64,000 nt of DNA from Acholoe squamosa (GCA_949317995.1 OX439046.1:37112002-37176001); one strand, 5' to 3'. Positions 35,235 to 47,699 are shown, counted from the stretch's first letter. Notes: generated from the sequence alone by a model not told the origin. A program made the numbers and translations.

Positions 35235-36975
35235 GTAAAACGGGGCTATTTTGGCCAGTTTTTGTCGAATTCATTGGATATTTGGCCCACTTTATCACTA
35301 TTTGCAATATATTGTGATTCTTACAATGAGAACTAATCTAATGATTGCACTATAAATGAAATTGTATTTAAAATCATTCAAATTGTGCTATTTTCTCGTG
35401 AAAAAAAAGGCCTGGCCGAAATAGCCCCCTAGGGTAGGGTGGGGTAAGACGCCCTTAATTTACAACTGTGTTATTTCTAAGGAATTTATTGCTACTTACA
35501 GAATATTTTTTACATTAATCAAGGGATGGAACAAGGTATGATAATTGTGGAATAAGTTGTAAGCCTAGCCTCATGAAATATTACATTAGAATGTTTAACA
35601 AAAAGCGGGGCAATTTACCCTGCATGTCGAAAGGCTGGGGTAAAAGGCCCAAAACAATGGGGCAAAAGGCCCATGGATCCAATGCTAAGAAAATGTTTGC
35701 GTAAAAAGCCCATGTAGCTGTTGGAATAAAAGGGAAGGTAAATAAAATGTATCTTTATGGTCTACTCTTGATATATTTACCTTATAGCACCTCAGCTAAT
35801 ACTTTTAACCCCTTTAACTTGCTATCGAACAAAATATGCACATTTCAGGACCTTTTATTTCTTATTATCTGAAATTGAACATGATGATCTTAACAGGTGT
35901 GAAATACTGAATGTCTGATAAGTCAACTATTTCTCATCCAATTATAATGAAAACCTACAAAAGAGGTCTCACTGAGGTAATCTTTACTTCCAAGTGTTAA
36001 ATGGCTGTATACAGCTAGTACCCTAGGCATGAGAGCTAAAGGGCCTTTTACCCCAAAGGGCATCTTACCCCTTCCTACCCTACATAGGGGCTATTTTGTC
36101 GATAGCCATATTTGACCATAGGCCTACAGCATGTGGACAATTTTTTTTATTATGGCCTATTGGTCAGAAAAATGACATTATAGAGATACTGAAGCATGCT
36201 TAAGATCATTCAAAGGTGATTTTGAGCTTCCCAGGGGGCTATGTCATGCTTTGTTCCATCGGCATATTTTGAGGTGAGATATGCACAGAATTCACCAATA
36301 TGAGGTATATTTGGCAATTCCTACCACAAAATTTAACCATATATATTTAAGGCCAAATTGTTTTGTCACTTCTTATTTCACTTTTGCATTCACAAATCTT
36401 CACCAAACATTTCATTTCTTATGTGAAATTAGCTGGAGAAATTGATCACCGGTAAGGTAGTTATTCCAAGGTAAGATGGATTTTTAACTCCATTTATAAA
36501 GGAAATCATGTGACCAATATTTGTAAGGGGCTACCGGCCAAAATAGCCCTGTTTTACCTAAAATTGAGCATTTTTTTCAGTAAATGCCTAACATTTTCAG
36601 CAAAATTCAAATATTGTATATTTTTTTCATCATTATATCTTAGAATAAGACTTTATATGGAACTTATACTTATATAAGTCATTTATACTCATTATTTCAT
36701 GACTATCTGTGATAAAGTTCGAGTTATGATGATTTATTTCATGAATCGTGAGATCATGTGACCTCAAAATGGCCACATGCTCAGATATGCACCCAAAAGA
36801 CGCTTTTTCGCAAAAACATCAAAATGCAATCTTAGATGCATGAATATATAATATCAAAACTATATCCAGTTATTTTTATCTCTAATTCTTAATTTTTCAT
36901 CTTGAAATGAAATATAAACACTTTTTTGAAGGGTGGCCAAAATAGCCCCCGCAGGCCAAAATAGCCCCGTTTTAC
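35235..36975. mobile_element. 1.74-kb TIR element with GTAAAACGGGGCTATTTTGG ends
   Basis: The terminal 22 bp at 35235-35256 are repeated as an exact inverse at 36954-36975. Further copies of the CCAAAATAGCCC word occur subterminally (near 35412, 36540 and 36935). No transposase frame. It carries another TIR element at 35430-36082. Target duplication not evident. Confidence 0.8.
35430..36082. mobile_element. 653-bp TIR element nested in the previous one
   Basis: Left end TAGGGTAGGGTGGGGTAAGA and right end CTTACCCCTTCCTACCCTA are inverse. The outer element's GGGGCTATTTTG word is split around it. Internal phrases GGGTAAAAGGCCC and GGGGCAAAAGGCCC repeat. Non-coding. Confidence 0.75.
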
Positions 36976-37317
36976 AGTACAAGTTACTTTATGGTTAAAT
37001 CTGACAAAGTTCACCTGAGAAGGCATGAAGCACTCTATCTCACGAACAGGAATTCCCACTATGAAGAGACGATATGTAGGCCTAGCCCTACATAGGCCTA
37101 GCCCTATGTAGGCCTAGTCCTAGACAGCAAAATGGCTGGTGACCCATGCGGCATGATGGTGCTGATGGGGGAGGGGTGATATGCCGAGGCCCTAAGCCTA
37201 TTTCATTTTGTCAAACTAAGGGCTTCAAGAATGGCCCTCTACTGGCATGATAGTGGTAAAATTTTGGAAACAATCGTTCCAAATTGGGCCAAAACTTATC
37301 TTTTTGTATGTTTTCTG
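36976..37317. other. Spacer with GTAGGCCTAGCCC repeats
   Basis: Only a short run of TAGGCCTAGCCCTA units near 37077-37125 stands out. Confidence 0.5.
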
Positions 37318-38109
37318 TAATAGTCTAGGAGATATAGGCCCCTAGCATCAACCTTGGCACTTCTGACAGGAAGCATGAAACTTTGTGCATAGGGGTTTTT
37401 GAACGTGCTGAATTCATTTCTAAATGGAAACATCATTTTCAAGAATCGTTTCCTCTTCAAAATTGATGTTGAAAAGAAAAAGTAAATAATCCATAAAAAA
37501 ATACATTAAAATTCATTGAGGATTTAATGGGATAGGAAATGAACAGAATGGCAATATAAGCCATTTGTTACTCATTGAAAGATATTAAATAGAGTGTGAT
37601 GTCATGCATAGAAATAGTTTTTTCCTGAAATAGGGCCCAAAAAGGTAGCCATTACCGAAATTCTCTATTTTTGCAATAACTCTGCAGGTGGTGATGATAG
37701 ACACTCATTATAAGTGTCTACTACCACATTTTCAGGGTCTAGGAACTCATTGATAACATCTTGATTTTTCTCAGAAGCACACTAAGCTTATTAAGGGCCT
37801 ATTGTAAATTTCAGGCCGCCATTACCAAAATTCACAATTTTAGCGATAACTTTGTTAATAAGACAGATAAACATTCATTCAATGTGGCTATATCCCCAGT
37901 TTTAGGGTCAAGGGAGACAAAAGAAGCATTGTTCCTCCTCTCCTATGTATATTTATCAGCCTATCATGAGCCTGCACAAGGAAGCTATTACCAAAACTGA
38001 TGACTTTTATCATAGATTTGATTCTAAGGCTTATAAACACTCATTTGCTGTGTCTGTATCCACATTCTCAGGGCCAAGGGACATTATAGGGACATTGAAC
38101 TTTTTTCTA

Positions 38110-39858
38110 ACTCTTTGGGCATTTTGTCTACATCGACATTTTCAAGGTCACTGTGTATACTTGAGGAATTCTTTCTTTACTTCTATCTATGTTAGGAAGC
38201 ATTCAGGCCCCATTAACGACTGGGCATACCAATCATCCTGTACCTTATATGTGACATGAACTGGGAAAAGGGGTCTTAAGACCCCCTGCAATAAGCCCCA
38301 TTTTCGCAGATCGTGTCACATATGTTTTCTTAAATAAGGCCTGAATAAGGCTATCATAGTGCAATTCTTATCTATGCTGGACAATAATCAAGCCTGTGGC
38401 AAACTGACCAGTCCCACACCTAACAATCAGAGTTCACTGGGAATGGTTTTTATATACAAAGGGATAATCCAGTTATTTGGCTTCCAATCTCAATTAGTGA
38501 ATTTGGGAAACTCTGTCTATCTAACACTCAAATGTTATGGGGTAATCCAGTTAGATTTTAGGTTCAGAAATCAAAGACTTTGCAGGCCAGAAACAACCGG
38601 TGTAAATCCAAACTTACACTCTCACCCTAGGGAGTGCCTTACAGTAGTTGGTTGGTTTAGTACTATAGAACACAGAACGAAACCAGTGTATCTTTATCTG
38701 TGTTTGTAAATCACAGGCTTTGATATTGGATGGTGACAAACATCAGTAGCTTGTGATGATAATCTAATAACAAGTAACATCCCAGCCAGCATGTCCACAA
38801 GGGCCCCATATGGGGCTCCTCTTGGCCTTCATGGGTAGCCAAGATGTGGGCTGAAGCTACTAAATGACTGAACTGCCAGATAGGGCCAAGGTGAGCTAGC
38901 CTCTTTTCACTATCATTTTTGGAAGGTTTTAAACCATTTATATGTGATGGCTGCTGTTTCCCCCTCACATGGCATCGGCAATACTCCTAGATAAGTCTAT
39001 CAATACCATTCTACTTGAAAATAAAAGAAATGAAAGCATAAAAAACCTATCATTTAGTTTGGATTGAGGACTGGGACAAGGAAGAGGGGTATCCAGATAG
39101 ATACTAATGTACAGATAGAGCACTATAAGGCAACTGCAGTCAGCAATGCCCTACCTCATCACCTTACTTGGGGATTACTGTTACCTGTCCTGCCTTGGAA
39201 ATCAAGAAACATTCAACAATTATCTCACCTATTTCAATGGTGGCTGAACCCCTTTGTCACTAGTATGAGAACATATACACCTATTTAGCAGTGAAGAACA
39301 TTCTGGTCATCTACCACAGCTAACCCTTTCCCCAACACCCTTTCTCTCCATCCCAACCATCAATCCAACCATGCTTCAAACCACCAGTCAATCAAGCTAG
39401 ATGGACATTCCTTTAACTGTGATAGCAGTGGCCATATTATTGCAGCTTGATTGTTCATGTATCTTAGAACTTTGATCCACTACAGTGGAAGCTTTGGAGG
39501 CATATAGATGTTTGCTTGTAAATGTATCAAAAGTCACCATGGGGTAACCTTTTATTCTTACCCACAAGATGAAACTTATGCATATCCCAGGTTGCATCAT
39601 GAACCATGAATTCTGCTGCATATTTGATTACCAATGTCTGCACCCTGTTATGGACTGTGCTAAATCCTGTTAGCATTCACATAACACATGATATCATAAA
39701 TTTATGAGTGGTCATTTGAAATTAAACTGATTGTTTAATTAATTGAAGTCCAGCATTAATGACTAACCATAATTGATGAATAACTGAAGCATATGTAATT
39801 TCTGTCTCATCCTATCTACTCTATGACAATGCTGATCAGATAAAATGATAGGCCTATG
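38110..39858. other. Interior of the foldback element, no gene recognised
   Basis: No domain in any frame. Longest open frame is 116 codons without recognisable motif. Confidence 0.45.
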
Positions 39859-39928
39859 TCAAGTATACATATACATTAAAAAAAAACCACTGCCAGCAAG
39901 GCAAACACTATTACTGAGCAAATACCTG

Positions 39929-42170
39929 TGGTGGGGGTGGTTGCAGTGTGCCCCCCCCCCAGGTGGACTGGGGGATGGACCAAGCTGCAGCTTTTGTACT
40001 TGCTGCTGCATTGATAATAGCTGCTCTTGTTGTGCTGCAATTAGCTTTTACATTGACTGCAAGTTAACTGCCTGCGGTTATGCTGGTTGCGCTGGTGGTT
40101 GATGAGGGTTTTGCTGTCCCACCCACCTCAAATAAGCTGTATATGAAATATCCACAGGTGGTTGAGAGATTGAACCTGGGGGTCCACTGTGTTGGGTCGA
40201 GACATCCTTATTAATATGATGATTCTCTATGATATTGATGAAGAGATAACTCAAGAACCCGTAGATACAGTTTATATATCTTTATTGCATAGGCTTAACA
40301 ATTGATGTTTCATGGTGAACAATACTTCTCGCTTGGCTAATGAGGCGATACACATTTCCAACGTGATAGATTCCATACTCAACTTACAGTATAATAAATA
40401 AGTCCTTCCGTCCCGTGGTGATGATCTCCATCGTGCACTCCGCTATTACCATAGGAAGTCTATGGTTCCAGGCTTGACATGCCTGTATATTAGTTAACCT
40501 ATAGGGTGCAGCATATAATACCAGAAGGTGGCGCTGCACAACCTGCGTCCGAGATGGGTGACCGTGGGGCTGCTTCTGATTCTACTACTGGGGATATGGG
40601 CATCTGGCCCATGGGCTTGCTAGGTCTGGTTTATACTGGAATGAACCGGTCTATGGGCCTCACTATGGGATAACCCTGCATGATGGTTGTCATGCATTGT
40701 GGTTATCCTGTGTGATGGGTGTCCTGCCTAATGGTTGTCCCTTGTATGTTTTACAAGTGGTATTCTGGACTATTAGTGGTATGGTTTACATATAGTTGTT
40801 TTAGTGGGGTCTAATTGTACAGAAAGGTGAAATATGGGTGGTTAATAGGTAGAGGCGATAATTGTATAGGGATTACTATAGAGTGAGATTTATAATGAAT
40901 TTAATGTATGTATTATGCTGACAACTGGCACTACCTTGGTTGGTGTTGGTAGGCCCTGCTAGCTCCCCCCGGCCCATGACAGAGTTCATATTACCACCGT
41001 GAATATTAACAACACTTGAGGGTGCACTGACACTACCTTGAGATGAGTGAGTAGGCCCTGCTACTTCCCCCAAATGCTGCGAATGGATCGGTTGATGCGG
41101 CTGGTGGCCCGGGTGATAGTTCTGGGTCCTGGTCTGGTTACCGTAGGTGAGCGACTGGTTGAATTGGGTATCACTCACCCCTGGCGGTGAAACTACAGTA
41201 GAATTGGGTTGTGACATACCATATCTTGAAGAATTAAGGGCTGTTTGGCCCCCGGAGGGCCCAAAAACATCATAATTTGCAGAAACAACCCCTGCAGAGG
41301 CTGCCCTCGCCACCTCCGGAAAGCCTGTGCCGCCATCTTGGTTGTTGTCACTGTGTGCTGTGTTCGGTTCCTTTCTCCTAACTCCAGTCACCTACTGTGA
41401 AGATGGCAGATCAATGTCAACATCCTCTGATCTATGCATCATGTAAGCCTTTAGATATGGTCCTTTGTGAATTTCATCATCCTGTGATTCGGGTTTGCCC
41501 GCATGATTACCTGAGAGGAGAGAAAATTTATGAGTTTGCTTGCTGGGGTTACCAGGATCGAATGCAGCCATGAGTCCACTCCATGCCCATTTTCCCCTAT
41601 CAATGTCCAACAATGTCTGCTTATTATTAGCTCTGATTGATGCAAGTTCAAGTTCCAATTCCTTATGCTTTGCCATTTGTTTGACTTTTTTCTCCATGGC
41701 TCTTTCCATTTTCAAATTGTTTTCTAATTTGTCCATTTCTGCTTGGAAAGCGGTATCCGAATCCATAATATCTGTACCTTGGGCTTGGTTTTGTTGACCT
41801 GCCTGGATGCTTCGCTGCCTACGTGGCCTCCGCGCCGCCATAGCTGGCTGATTCCCCAGTCACCGGTGCTGAGTAGCCGATCATCTCCTCCCCCGGTTTC
41901 CAGCGTGGATTCGGACAGGTGCAACCTGGGCACGACCTCTTGTTGCCGTGGTACCACATGCATTACAATCAACAGGCATTATGGAAAAAATTAAATCCCA
42001 AAGAAAAAACAGCAGTCTGTTCTGTCTGCCTGCCTGCCTGCTCAGGTATGTACACCTGTGTGACCTAGTTCAGGTGTGTCAGTCAGGTGTCTCAGTCAGG
42101 TGGTGGAGAGTGGTGCCCTCTGACAATCAATACAGGAGTCAACCCATATAACTCATTGACTCCACCCATA
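39929..42170 (-). mobile_element. Fossil LTR-retroelement-like piece between 70-bp direct repeats
   Basis: Direct repeats of about 70 bp (39859-39928 and 42171-42241, sharing ACTGCCAGCAAGGCAAACAC) bracket the piece. On the minus strand an LTR-like block (about 40520 down to 40189, with an AATAAA and an end in ACCCAACA) is followed by TGGACCCCCAGGTTCAATC, which resembles a tRNA primer-binding site. Degraded gag-like Q-rich coding follows. An upstream gag-like frame lies at 40876-41841. Broken; family and limits uncertain; relatively old. Confidence 0.4.
40876..41841 (-). pseudogene. Gag-like coding region, family uncertain (fossil)
   Basis: The first part is basic at its N-terminus (MAARRPRRQRS) followed by a Lys/Glu/Leu-rich predicted coiled coil (about residues 30-75). 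The second part is rich in Gly, Ser, Asn, Gln and Pro without domains. This layout suits a structural gag-type protein, but no zinc knuckle, protease or reverse transcriptase is found next to it. It could instead be another transposon's accessory protein. About one break. Confidence 0.35.
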
Positions 42171-43539
42171 TCAAGTATACATATACATTGAAAAAAAAAA
42201 CACTGCCAGCAAGGCAAACACTATTACTGAGCAAATACCTGGTTAAGCTTTACCTGACCCTTATGCCTCAATGGACGCCAACAATAGATATACACAGGAG
42301 ATGAGGACCAATGCCCCTAATTATGTCCATAGACCCTGGGTATGTGGATATAGCCACATCAGGTGGGTGACTATCCACCTTGGTAGCATAAGTATGGTAA
42401 AAGTTGTCAATTTTGGTAATGACTTCCTTGTCCAGACTCATGATATGCTGATAAATATACATAGGAGAGGAAGAACAATGTTTTTATTGTATTCCTTGAC
42501 CCTGGAAATGGGGATATAGCCGCACTGATTGAATGTTTATCTGTCATATTAACAAAGTTATCGTTAAAATTGTGAATTTTGGTAATGTCAGCCTGAAATA
42601 GTCCTATAATGGGCTTAGTGTGCTTCTGAGAAAAATCAGGATGTTATCAATGAGTTCCTAGACCCTGGAAATGTGGTAGTAGACACTTGAAATGAGTGTC
42701 TATCATCACCACCTGCAGAGTTATTGCAAAAGTAGAGAATTTCAGTAATGGCTACCTATTTCAGGGAAAAATGATTTCTATGCATGATATCACACTCAAT
42801 ATAATATATTTCAATGGGTTATACATGGCTTATATTGCCATTCTGTTTATTTCCTATCCCATTAAATCCTCTATTATTTTTTATGTATTTTTATATGAAT
42901 TATATACTTTTTCTTTTCAACATCAATTTTCAAGAGGAAACGTTTCTTGAAAATGATGTTTCCACTTAGAAATGGATTCAGCACATTCAAAAACACCTAT
43001 CCACAAAGTTTCATGCTTCCTGCCAAAAGTGCCAAGGTCAGCCCAAAATCATCCTATATCTCCTAGACTATAACATTGTAACATGGCTAAACACTTCGAG
43101 GTAGGTAGGGAAAACTGGGGGAATATGGGACACTTAACACACATATCTGGCATGAGAGGCCTAAAGAGGAATTTTAGAAAACTGATAGTTTCCAGAAATA
43201 TTAGTGCAGAAAAGTGAGAAAATCTGGTTTGTAGGTCATGATATTTCCCATTGATTTTGCAGTTACTGATTCACCAACCAATAGAAATGAGGTTTTATGG
43301 CTTTTGCTAAGTTTGTCCTCAACTTGATGCTAATATTTACTCCATTCAAATTCAAACAACTTTAGGGATATTTCCCATACCTAAGAATGTCATTTGCCTC
43401 CCAAAACAGTCAATTTGAAATTAATGTCAAAAATGGTGGATATAAGACGCAAGGGTCGACTGTATTCCAATCTCAGCAGAATTTGCCAAAATTTACTGTT
43501 TAAATGGTTGCCATGGTATGCCTAAAACCTCATATATTA

Positions 43540-43772
43540 CCGTAATCTCCCGCATAGAAGACGCGCTGCGCGTATAAGACGCACCCCAAACTCAGCACAT
43601 GCATTTTTGCGTATAAGACGCACATTTTAAGGCTGAAATTTGTAAGATTAGTACATTTCTATAGTAAAATTACCCCTCGTATAAGACGCACCCCCAACTT
43701 GAGAGAAAGCTATAAGACGCCCCAGCATTTTGTTTGGCCTAGAGGACGCGTCTTATACGCGGGAGTTTACGG
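43540..43772. mobile_element. CCGTAATC-family element, 233-bp form
   Basis: Ends CCGTAATCTCCCGCA and GCGGGAGTTTACGG, TA flanks at 43538-43539 and 43773-43774. Exactly as long as the copies at 16395 and 23240 and readily aligned with the 16395 copy along its whole length (CGTATAAGACGCACC, CTCAGCA, TTTGTTTGG). Confidence 0.93.
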
Positions 43773-43884
43773 TAGATAGTTCTCATAAAGACCTTTCATT
43801 TGAGCCATTTTATGACCATATCCATCAAAATGCACCTGAGATCTGGCCAAATTCATGAATTTCTAAAATTCAATTTATCATGGT

Positions 43885-43928
43885 TATAGCTGTGGTGGCC
43901 ATTTTCGAAAATGGCCACCACAGCTATA
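43885..43928. repeat. 44-bp perfect palindrome
   Basis: Reads identically on both strands around the centre CATTTTCGAAAATG, with GTGGTGGC/GCCACCAC outside it. No spacer, so it could extrude as a cruciform. Confidence 0.95.
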
Positions 43929-44111
43929 CCTGCTGCATAAAAAAAACTCACAAAATCCTGAAAAGTTGAAATTTGTATCTCTGTCTTGAAAAAAAAATAG
44001 TGGATTTGCATGTCTATCATTGTCAGGAAGGTTTTAATTAGGATAATTGCTCAAATTGGCTCGTAACTATTTTAAAAGGCCTCCCCATACAAATTCCCAT
44101 AGGTAATGCAT

Positions 44112-44161
44112 TGTCCTGTATTACCCCACCAAAAAAAACTAGTGTGGGGTAATACAGGACA
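44112..44161. repeat. 18-bp inverted pair with 14-nt spacer
   Basis: TGTCCTGTATTACCCCAC at 44112-44129 is the exact inverse of 44144-44161. Its TGTCCTGT start repeats the subterminal sequence of the surrounding element. Confidence 0.92.
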
Positions 44162-44534
44162 CTTCACAAAGATGGTGATGAATTTATTAAGCATGTCTCG
44201 GTGGATATCCAAATGATTTATTTTAGTAAACTAGTGATTACTTTATTCTTTTTAACTGAAAGAAGAAATAAATGGATATTTTTCAAATGAGGGGCTTGTC
44301 TTAATGTGTAGTAAACTGGGTTTCCAGCACCATACATATTATATAATCAGTCATTCCCCATTGCCATAGCAACCCATCACACAACTTATTAATACTGTGG
44401 TATAAAGAGGGACACCTACCCATTATTGTAACACCAAAACAAGCTGGCTAGTGTTACTTCTTAGGGAAAACTATTGAGATTTATATGAAAGGTCCCTTCT
44501 TCCCCCGTGTCCTGTCTTCCCCTGGTTTCCCGTA

Positions 44535-45391
44535 GGCCTAAACCATAGGCCTGGGCCCTAAATCCATTTTTGTAGGGCATTTTATTGACCCAATAAAATG
44601 TTTTAAAAACAATTACCTACAAGGAGCACACCCTGAGAAAATCGGGCATTTCCGCGCATGGGTTGATAGTATGGTGCATTTTCTTTGTGTGACTCCACAG
44701 AAAAGTCCAATGGTCATAGAAAAATTCCCAAAATTGATTCTGAGAGAGATGTCCTGAACCTGATTGAACTTTAAAGTAGGCTCCAAATTTCTTTTTTTGA
44801 TATTATAGGTGTGTTCAGATTTTTAGCTCATTTGCATATTTTTGAAATCCGTTAGAAAAAATAACAACAAAATAAAAAAATCTGTTTCTATCATAGCCCA
44901 TCTGTCTAGTGAATTGAAAAAAAATGTTGAATTTCAAAAAAGCCAATCACAATATTTGCAGTGCAGGGGGTCTACCACCTCCAATGAGAGATATAGCCCT
45001 AACCCTAATCTATCAATGATATTACCCTGGGGTGAACAATATTAACCATAAACAATTTTAAAATGATTTTAGGGACACCCCTTTCCCCATTGTGTTAGGA
45101 CTATGAAATATTTATAAGCAGAAGTATTGTATCTGATCATCAGATACGTTATATCAAGGTGATAGGGAAAATCAAAAAATACTTAAACATGACATTGAGG
45201 AACATTTTTGCACTTTTGGAAAGAAACTGATCTTGGTCAATTCAAGGGTGCTAACTTTAGGAATCATAATGGCATTGCTGGTGTTCTTCTAACTTAATAC
45301 TTCACCAATACTAGTGAAGAATTTGGTAGGAAGCTGACACATAGTCTTTATTTGCTACTGATTTGCTACTGATTATTTTCTATAGTTACCT
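44535..45391. other. Unassigned non-coding DNA
   Basis: No coding or repeat structure recognised up to the gypsy-derived repeat. Confidence 0.45.
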
Positions 45392-45588
45392 CAAGACGGG
45401 GAGTATGTATTAGGCGCGCTCCGCAGAAACTCAATGACTATCAGACTTAATTAACATTTACACTGTATGTTCATTATTCATATTGATATCAACAAAGATT
45501 GTTGTGCTATACTATATTCCATTTACTGTTCATATTACATGTATTACGATACTCTACAGTATCTGGTTTGAGAAAGGGAGATATGTTA
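45392..45588 (+). repeat. Second copy of the gypsy 3' internal end
   Basis: These 197 bases match 54681-54877 with about five differences. They cover the end of the coding part, a spacer and the polypurine tract GAGAAAGGGAGATA. Here the tract runs straight into the LTR starting TGTTATGACCCC. A 3' internal end upstream of a 5' LTR implies a former tandem array or recombination between copies. Confidence 0.9.
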
Positions 45589-45747
45589 TGACCCCGAAAA
45601 TGCACCGGATAACATTTATAACCAATAAATATTTACGGTGACAGCAGAACACGCTACTTCTGGTCCTGCAACGATCTACAAGTTTTCTGACTTGTTCCTC
45701 ATTCAAATATGCAAATTACAAGCAACTACAAGTCCAGAATACATCAA
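45584..45747 (+). repeat. 5' LTR of the gypsy element (end approximate)
   Basis: Begins TGTTATGACCCC directly after the polypurine tract. TGGCGGCGAGGTC at 45749 is a possible primer-binding site, which would place the LTR end at about 45747. The end is inferred because no complete 3' LTR is available for comparison. Confidence 0.5.
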
Positions 45748-46118
45748 ATGGCGGCGAGGTCAACGAATCTATGCTGGAGATTGTCAGGAAAGTGTTTTTG
45801 AGCCATTTATGATCATCCAAAGTGGAAATATTGGTGAGTGAAGTGACATCAATTTTGGCTCCAAAATTTCACTGCTGCCCCAACACTGTGTAATACTACT
45901 ACAAACTACACCTGAATCTGGTCTACAGACTGGCTTCACATTATCTACAATTTACAAGTGTTGTTGGGGAATAGTAGCATACTGACAATTCTACAGTGCC
46001 AATCTTGGTGAATTTAGTGTCAATCCACAAAAACAAGTACATTTCTAGGTCTACTGGCTAGGTCTATATATCTACAGTGTGTTGCACTACTAGTACTACT
46101 AGATCTACATATTTCACC

Positions 46119-46607
46119 ATGGCTGCTGCTTACATACCCTTAGACCCTATTCCAAAATTTCTGAATATGCCTGGCAAACCACCCATCCCATGGGAGGAGT
46201 GGGTAGGTTTATTTGACAATTTTCTTCAGGCTTTCCCTGACATTGATGAGGTGTCTATGAAAAGGCAAGTGTGCATTTTACTACATTATTTGGGTACAGA
46301 AGGTCAGAGGAGGTATGCCAAATTAAAAGAACTCCCAAATTACCCAGCTACAACTACTGATTTAGACAAGGCAAAACTGAAATTCGAAAATGAGTTCAAA
46401 ACTTCAAAGCATAAAAGTTCTGAGATGGCTATTTTCAGGCTAAGGAAACAGTTACCTGGTGAGACTATTTGTGAATTTGTCGCCGCACTTAGAGATCTAG
46501 CATCTACCTGTGATTTTCGCAATTTTCTGGATGAAGCTGTGTGTGATCAGCTGATAGAAAAGGGGAGCAGTCACAAAATTAAAAATGCTGAAGATGATCT
46601 TGAATGA
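46119..46607 (+). pseudogene. Gypsy gag region, capsid part (fossil)
   Basis: Opens MAAAYIPLDP and runs through a retrotransposon-gag type segment: PIPWEEWVGLFDNFL near residue 20, LHYLGTEGQRRY near 50, and FRLRKQLPGETICEFVAALR near 105-125. It matches the all-helical capsid family that coats the element's RNA. The rest of the gag lies beyond an inserted solo LTR. Confidence 0.85.
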
Positions 46608-46659
46608 GATAAAGCCATTTAGATTGCAAAAAGAATGTGTAGAGGTATACATATATATA

Positions 46660-47022
46660 TGTTACATTATGGTCCTCTGGTGCGGTGGGTGAGTCAGCCA
46701 CCCGGGCTTCGCCCTCTACTTCCCGGATAGGTGGCAGCATCTGTTCGGGAGGTGTGAGAGAGGCACGGGGTGGCGCCACTGTCCTTACCTATAAGAGGAG
46801 GACAGGGCTCAGTCGCCGCGTCAGAGATAATAAGACCACCGCTGTATGAAGATCTCTAAACCTACATAGAGAATCTGGCATCTGTTCGAAACTATCCGAG
46901 CTGCCTCCGGGTAGCCGTGTCTGTGTCATCCGAACTGTAATAAAAACCTGTTCGCATACACCCGAATCCTCTTCTTGTTGGCTTGTCTGTCAAATAGAGT
47001 AGAGGAAAAAGAACCCGTTACA
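46660..47022. mobile_element. 363-bp solo LTR inside gypsy gag
   Basis: Starts TGTTACATTATGG and ends CCCGTTACA. It has a TATA-like CCTATAAGAGG near the middle and AATAAAAACCTG about 70 bases before the end, as expected of U3-R-U5. No internal domain follows, so this is a solo LTR left by recombination. It is unrelated in sequence to the host element's LTR. The flanking duplication is not clear. Confidence 0.75.
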
Positions 47023-47023
47023 A

Positions 47024-47656
47024 ATGGAAAGTGCTTCAAAAAATTCAAAAGCGACAGAAAGTCACACTGATGATACTACAGTGAACTCAGTAAAAGGTAG
47101 ATACAAGGGTAAAAAGCAGAATCCTGGTAAAGTACAGAAGAATGGTCAGCAGGGTGCCCCAAAAAGTAAACCTACAAAAGGAAAATGTTATCGATGTGGT
47201 TCCCCTGATCATTACGCAAACGACCCTAATTGCAAGGCTATTGGTAAAAAATGCACCAAATGCCAGAAAGTAGGACATTTCGATGGTGTGTGTTTTAGCA
47301 GACAGGTAAACCAGGTCAACAATGAGTTACAACAAGTGGTCCTTACTGTTAATTCTATACATGATACTCAGATGCCACGGTGTGACATGCTTATTGAAAG
47401 TATTTCTGTGCATATTCTAGTCGACTCCGGTTCCATGTACACTATATTGCCAAAATCAAAATATGATTCTCTTTTCAGTCACTGCCCGCTACATGAGAGT
47501 GATTTTCATCCTGGTGGTTACGAGGCCGTTCCCATTACTATTCTCGGGTTTTTCAAGGCAACCATCGAGTACAAGGAGCGGTCCACTACAGAAAAGGTAT
47601 ACGTATCTAAAAAAGGTGCCGCAATAATTGGTTGGCTTACTCAGTGCAAACTTTAA
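47024..47656 (+). pseudogene. Gypsy zinc-knuckle and aspartic protease region (fossil)
   Basis: Two CCHC knuckles are visible, CYRCGSPDHYANDPNC and CTKCQKVGHFDGVC (about residues 55-90), which bind genomic RNA. They are followed by an aspartic protease with LVDSGSMYTILP (about residue 130; DSG is the usual active site of the family). Lys-rich linker before the knuckles is typical. Part of the broken gypsy element. Confidence 0.9.
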
Positions 47657-47699
47657 CCCTAATTTGTCACAACCAGTTCTACATACATCATCGAGCTTC

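Larger units (their letters stand above)
37321..43070. mobile_element. 5.75-kb foldback transposon with ~0.75-kb inverted arms
   Basis: The first and last 18 bases (TAGTCTAGGAGATATAGG) are exact inverse copies and TAA flanks both sides (37318-37320 and 43071-43073). The arms (about 37321-38105 and 42285-43070) stay alignable throughout, for example TTGATAACATC and its inverse, and ACACTCATT...CCACATTTCCAGGG-type blocks. No transposase seen. The interior contains a fossil LTR-retroelement piece (39929-42170). It is the same family as the element at 49159: the terminal words and a subterminal block of GCTGAAT..ATTTCTAA plus GGAAACATCATTTTC match. Confidence 0.9.
43106..44534. mobile_element. 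1.4-kb TIR element hosting a CCGTAATC copy
   Basis: Left end TAGGGAAAACTGGGGGAATA and the inverse of TACGGGAAACCAGGGGAAGA at the right pair with several mismatches over about 27 bases. Internal features are a perfect palindrome (43885-43928) and an 18-bp inverted pair (44112-44161). The TGGGGTAATACAGGACACTT words echo the element's ends. No coding frame. Target duplication unclear. Confidence 0.6.
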
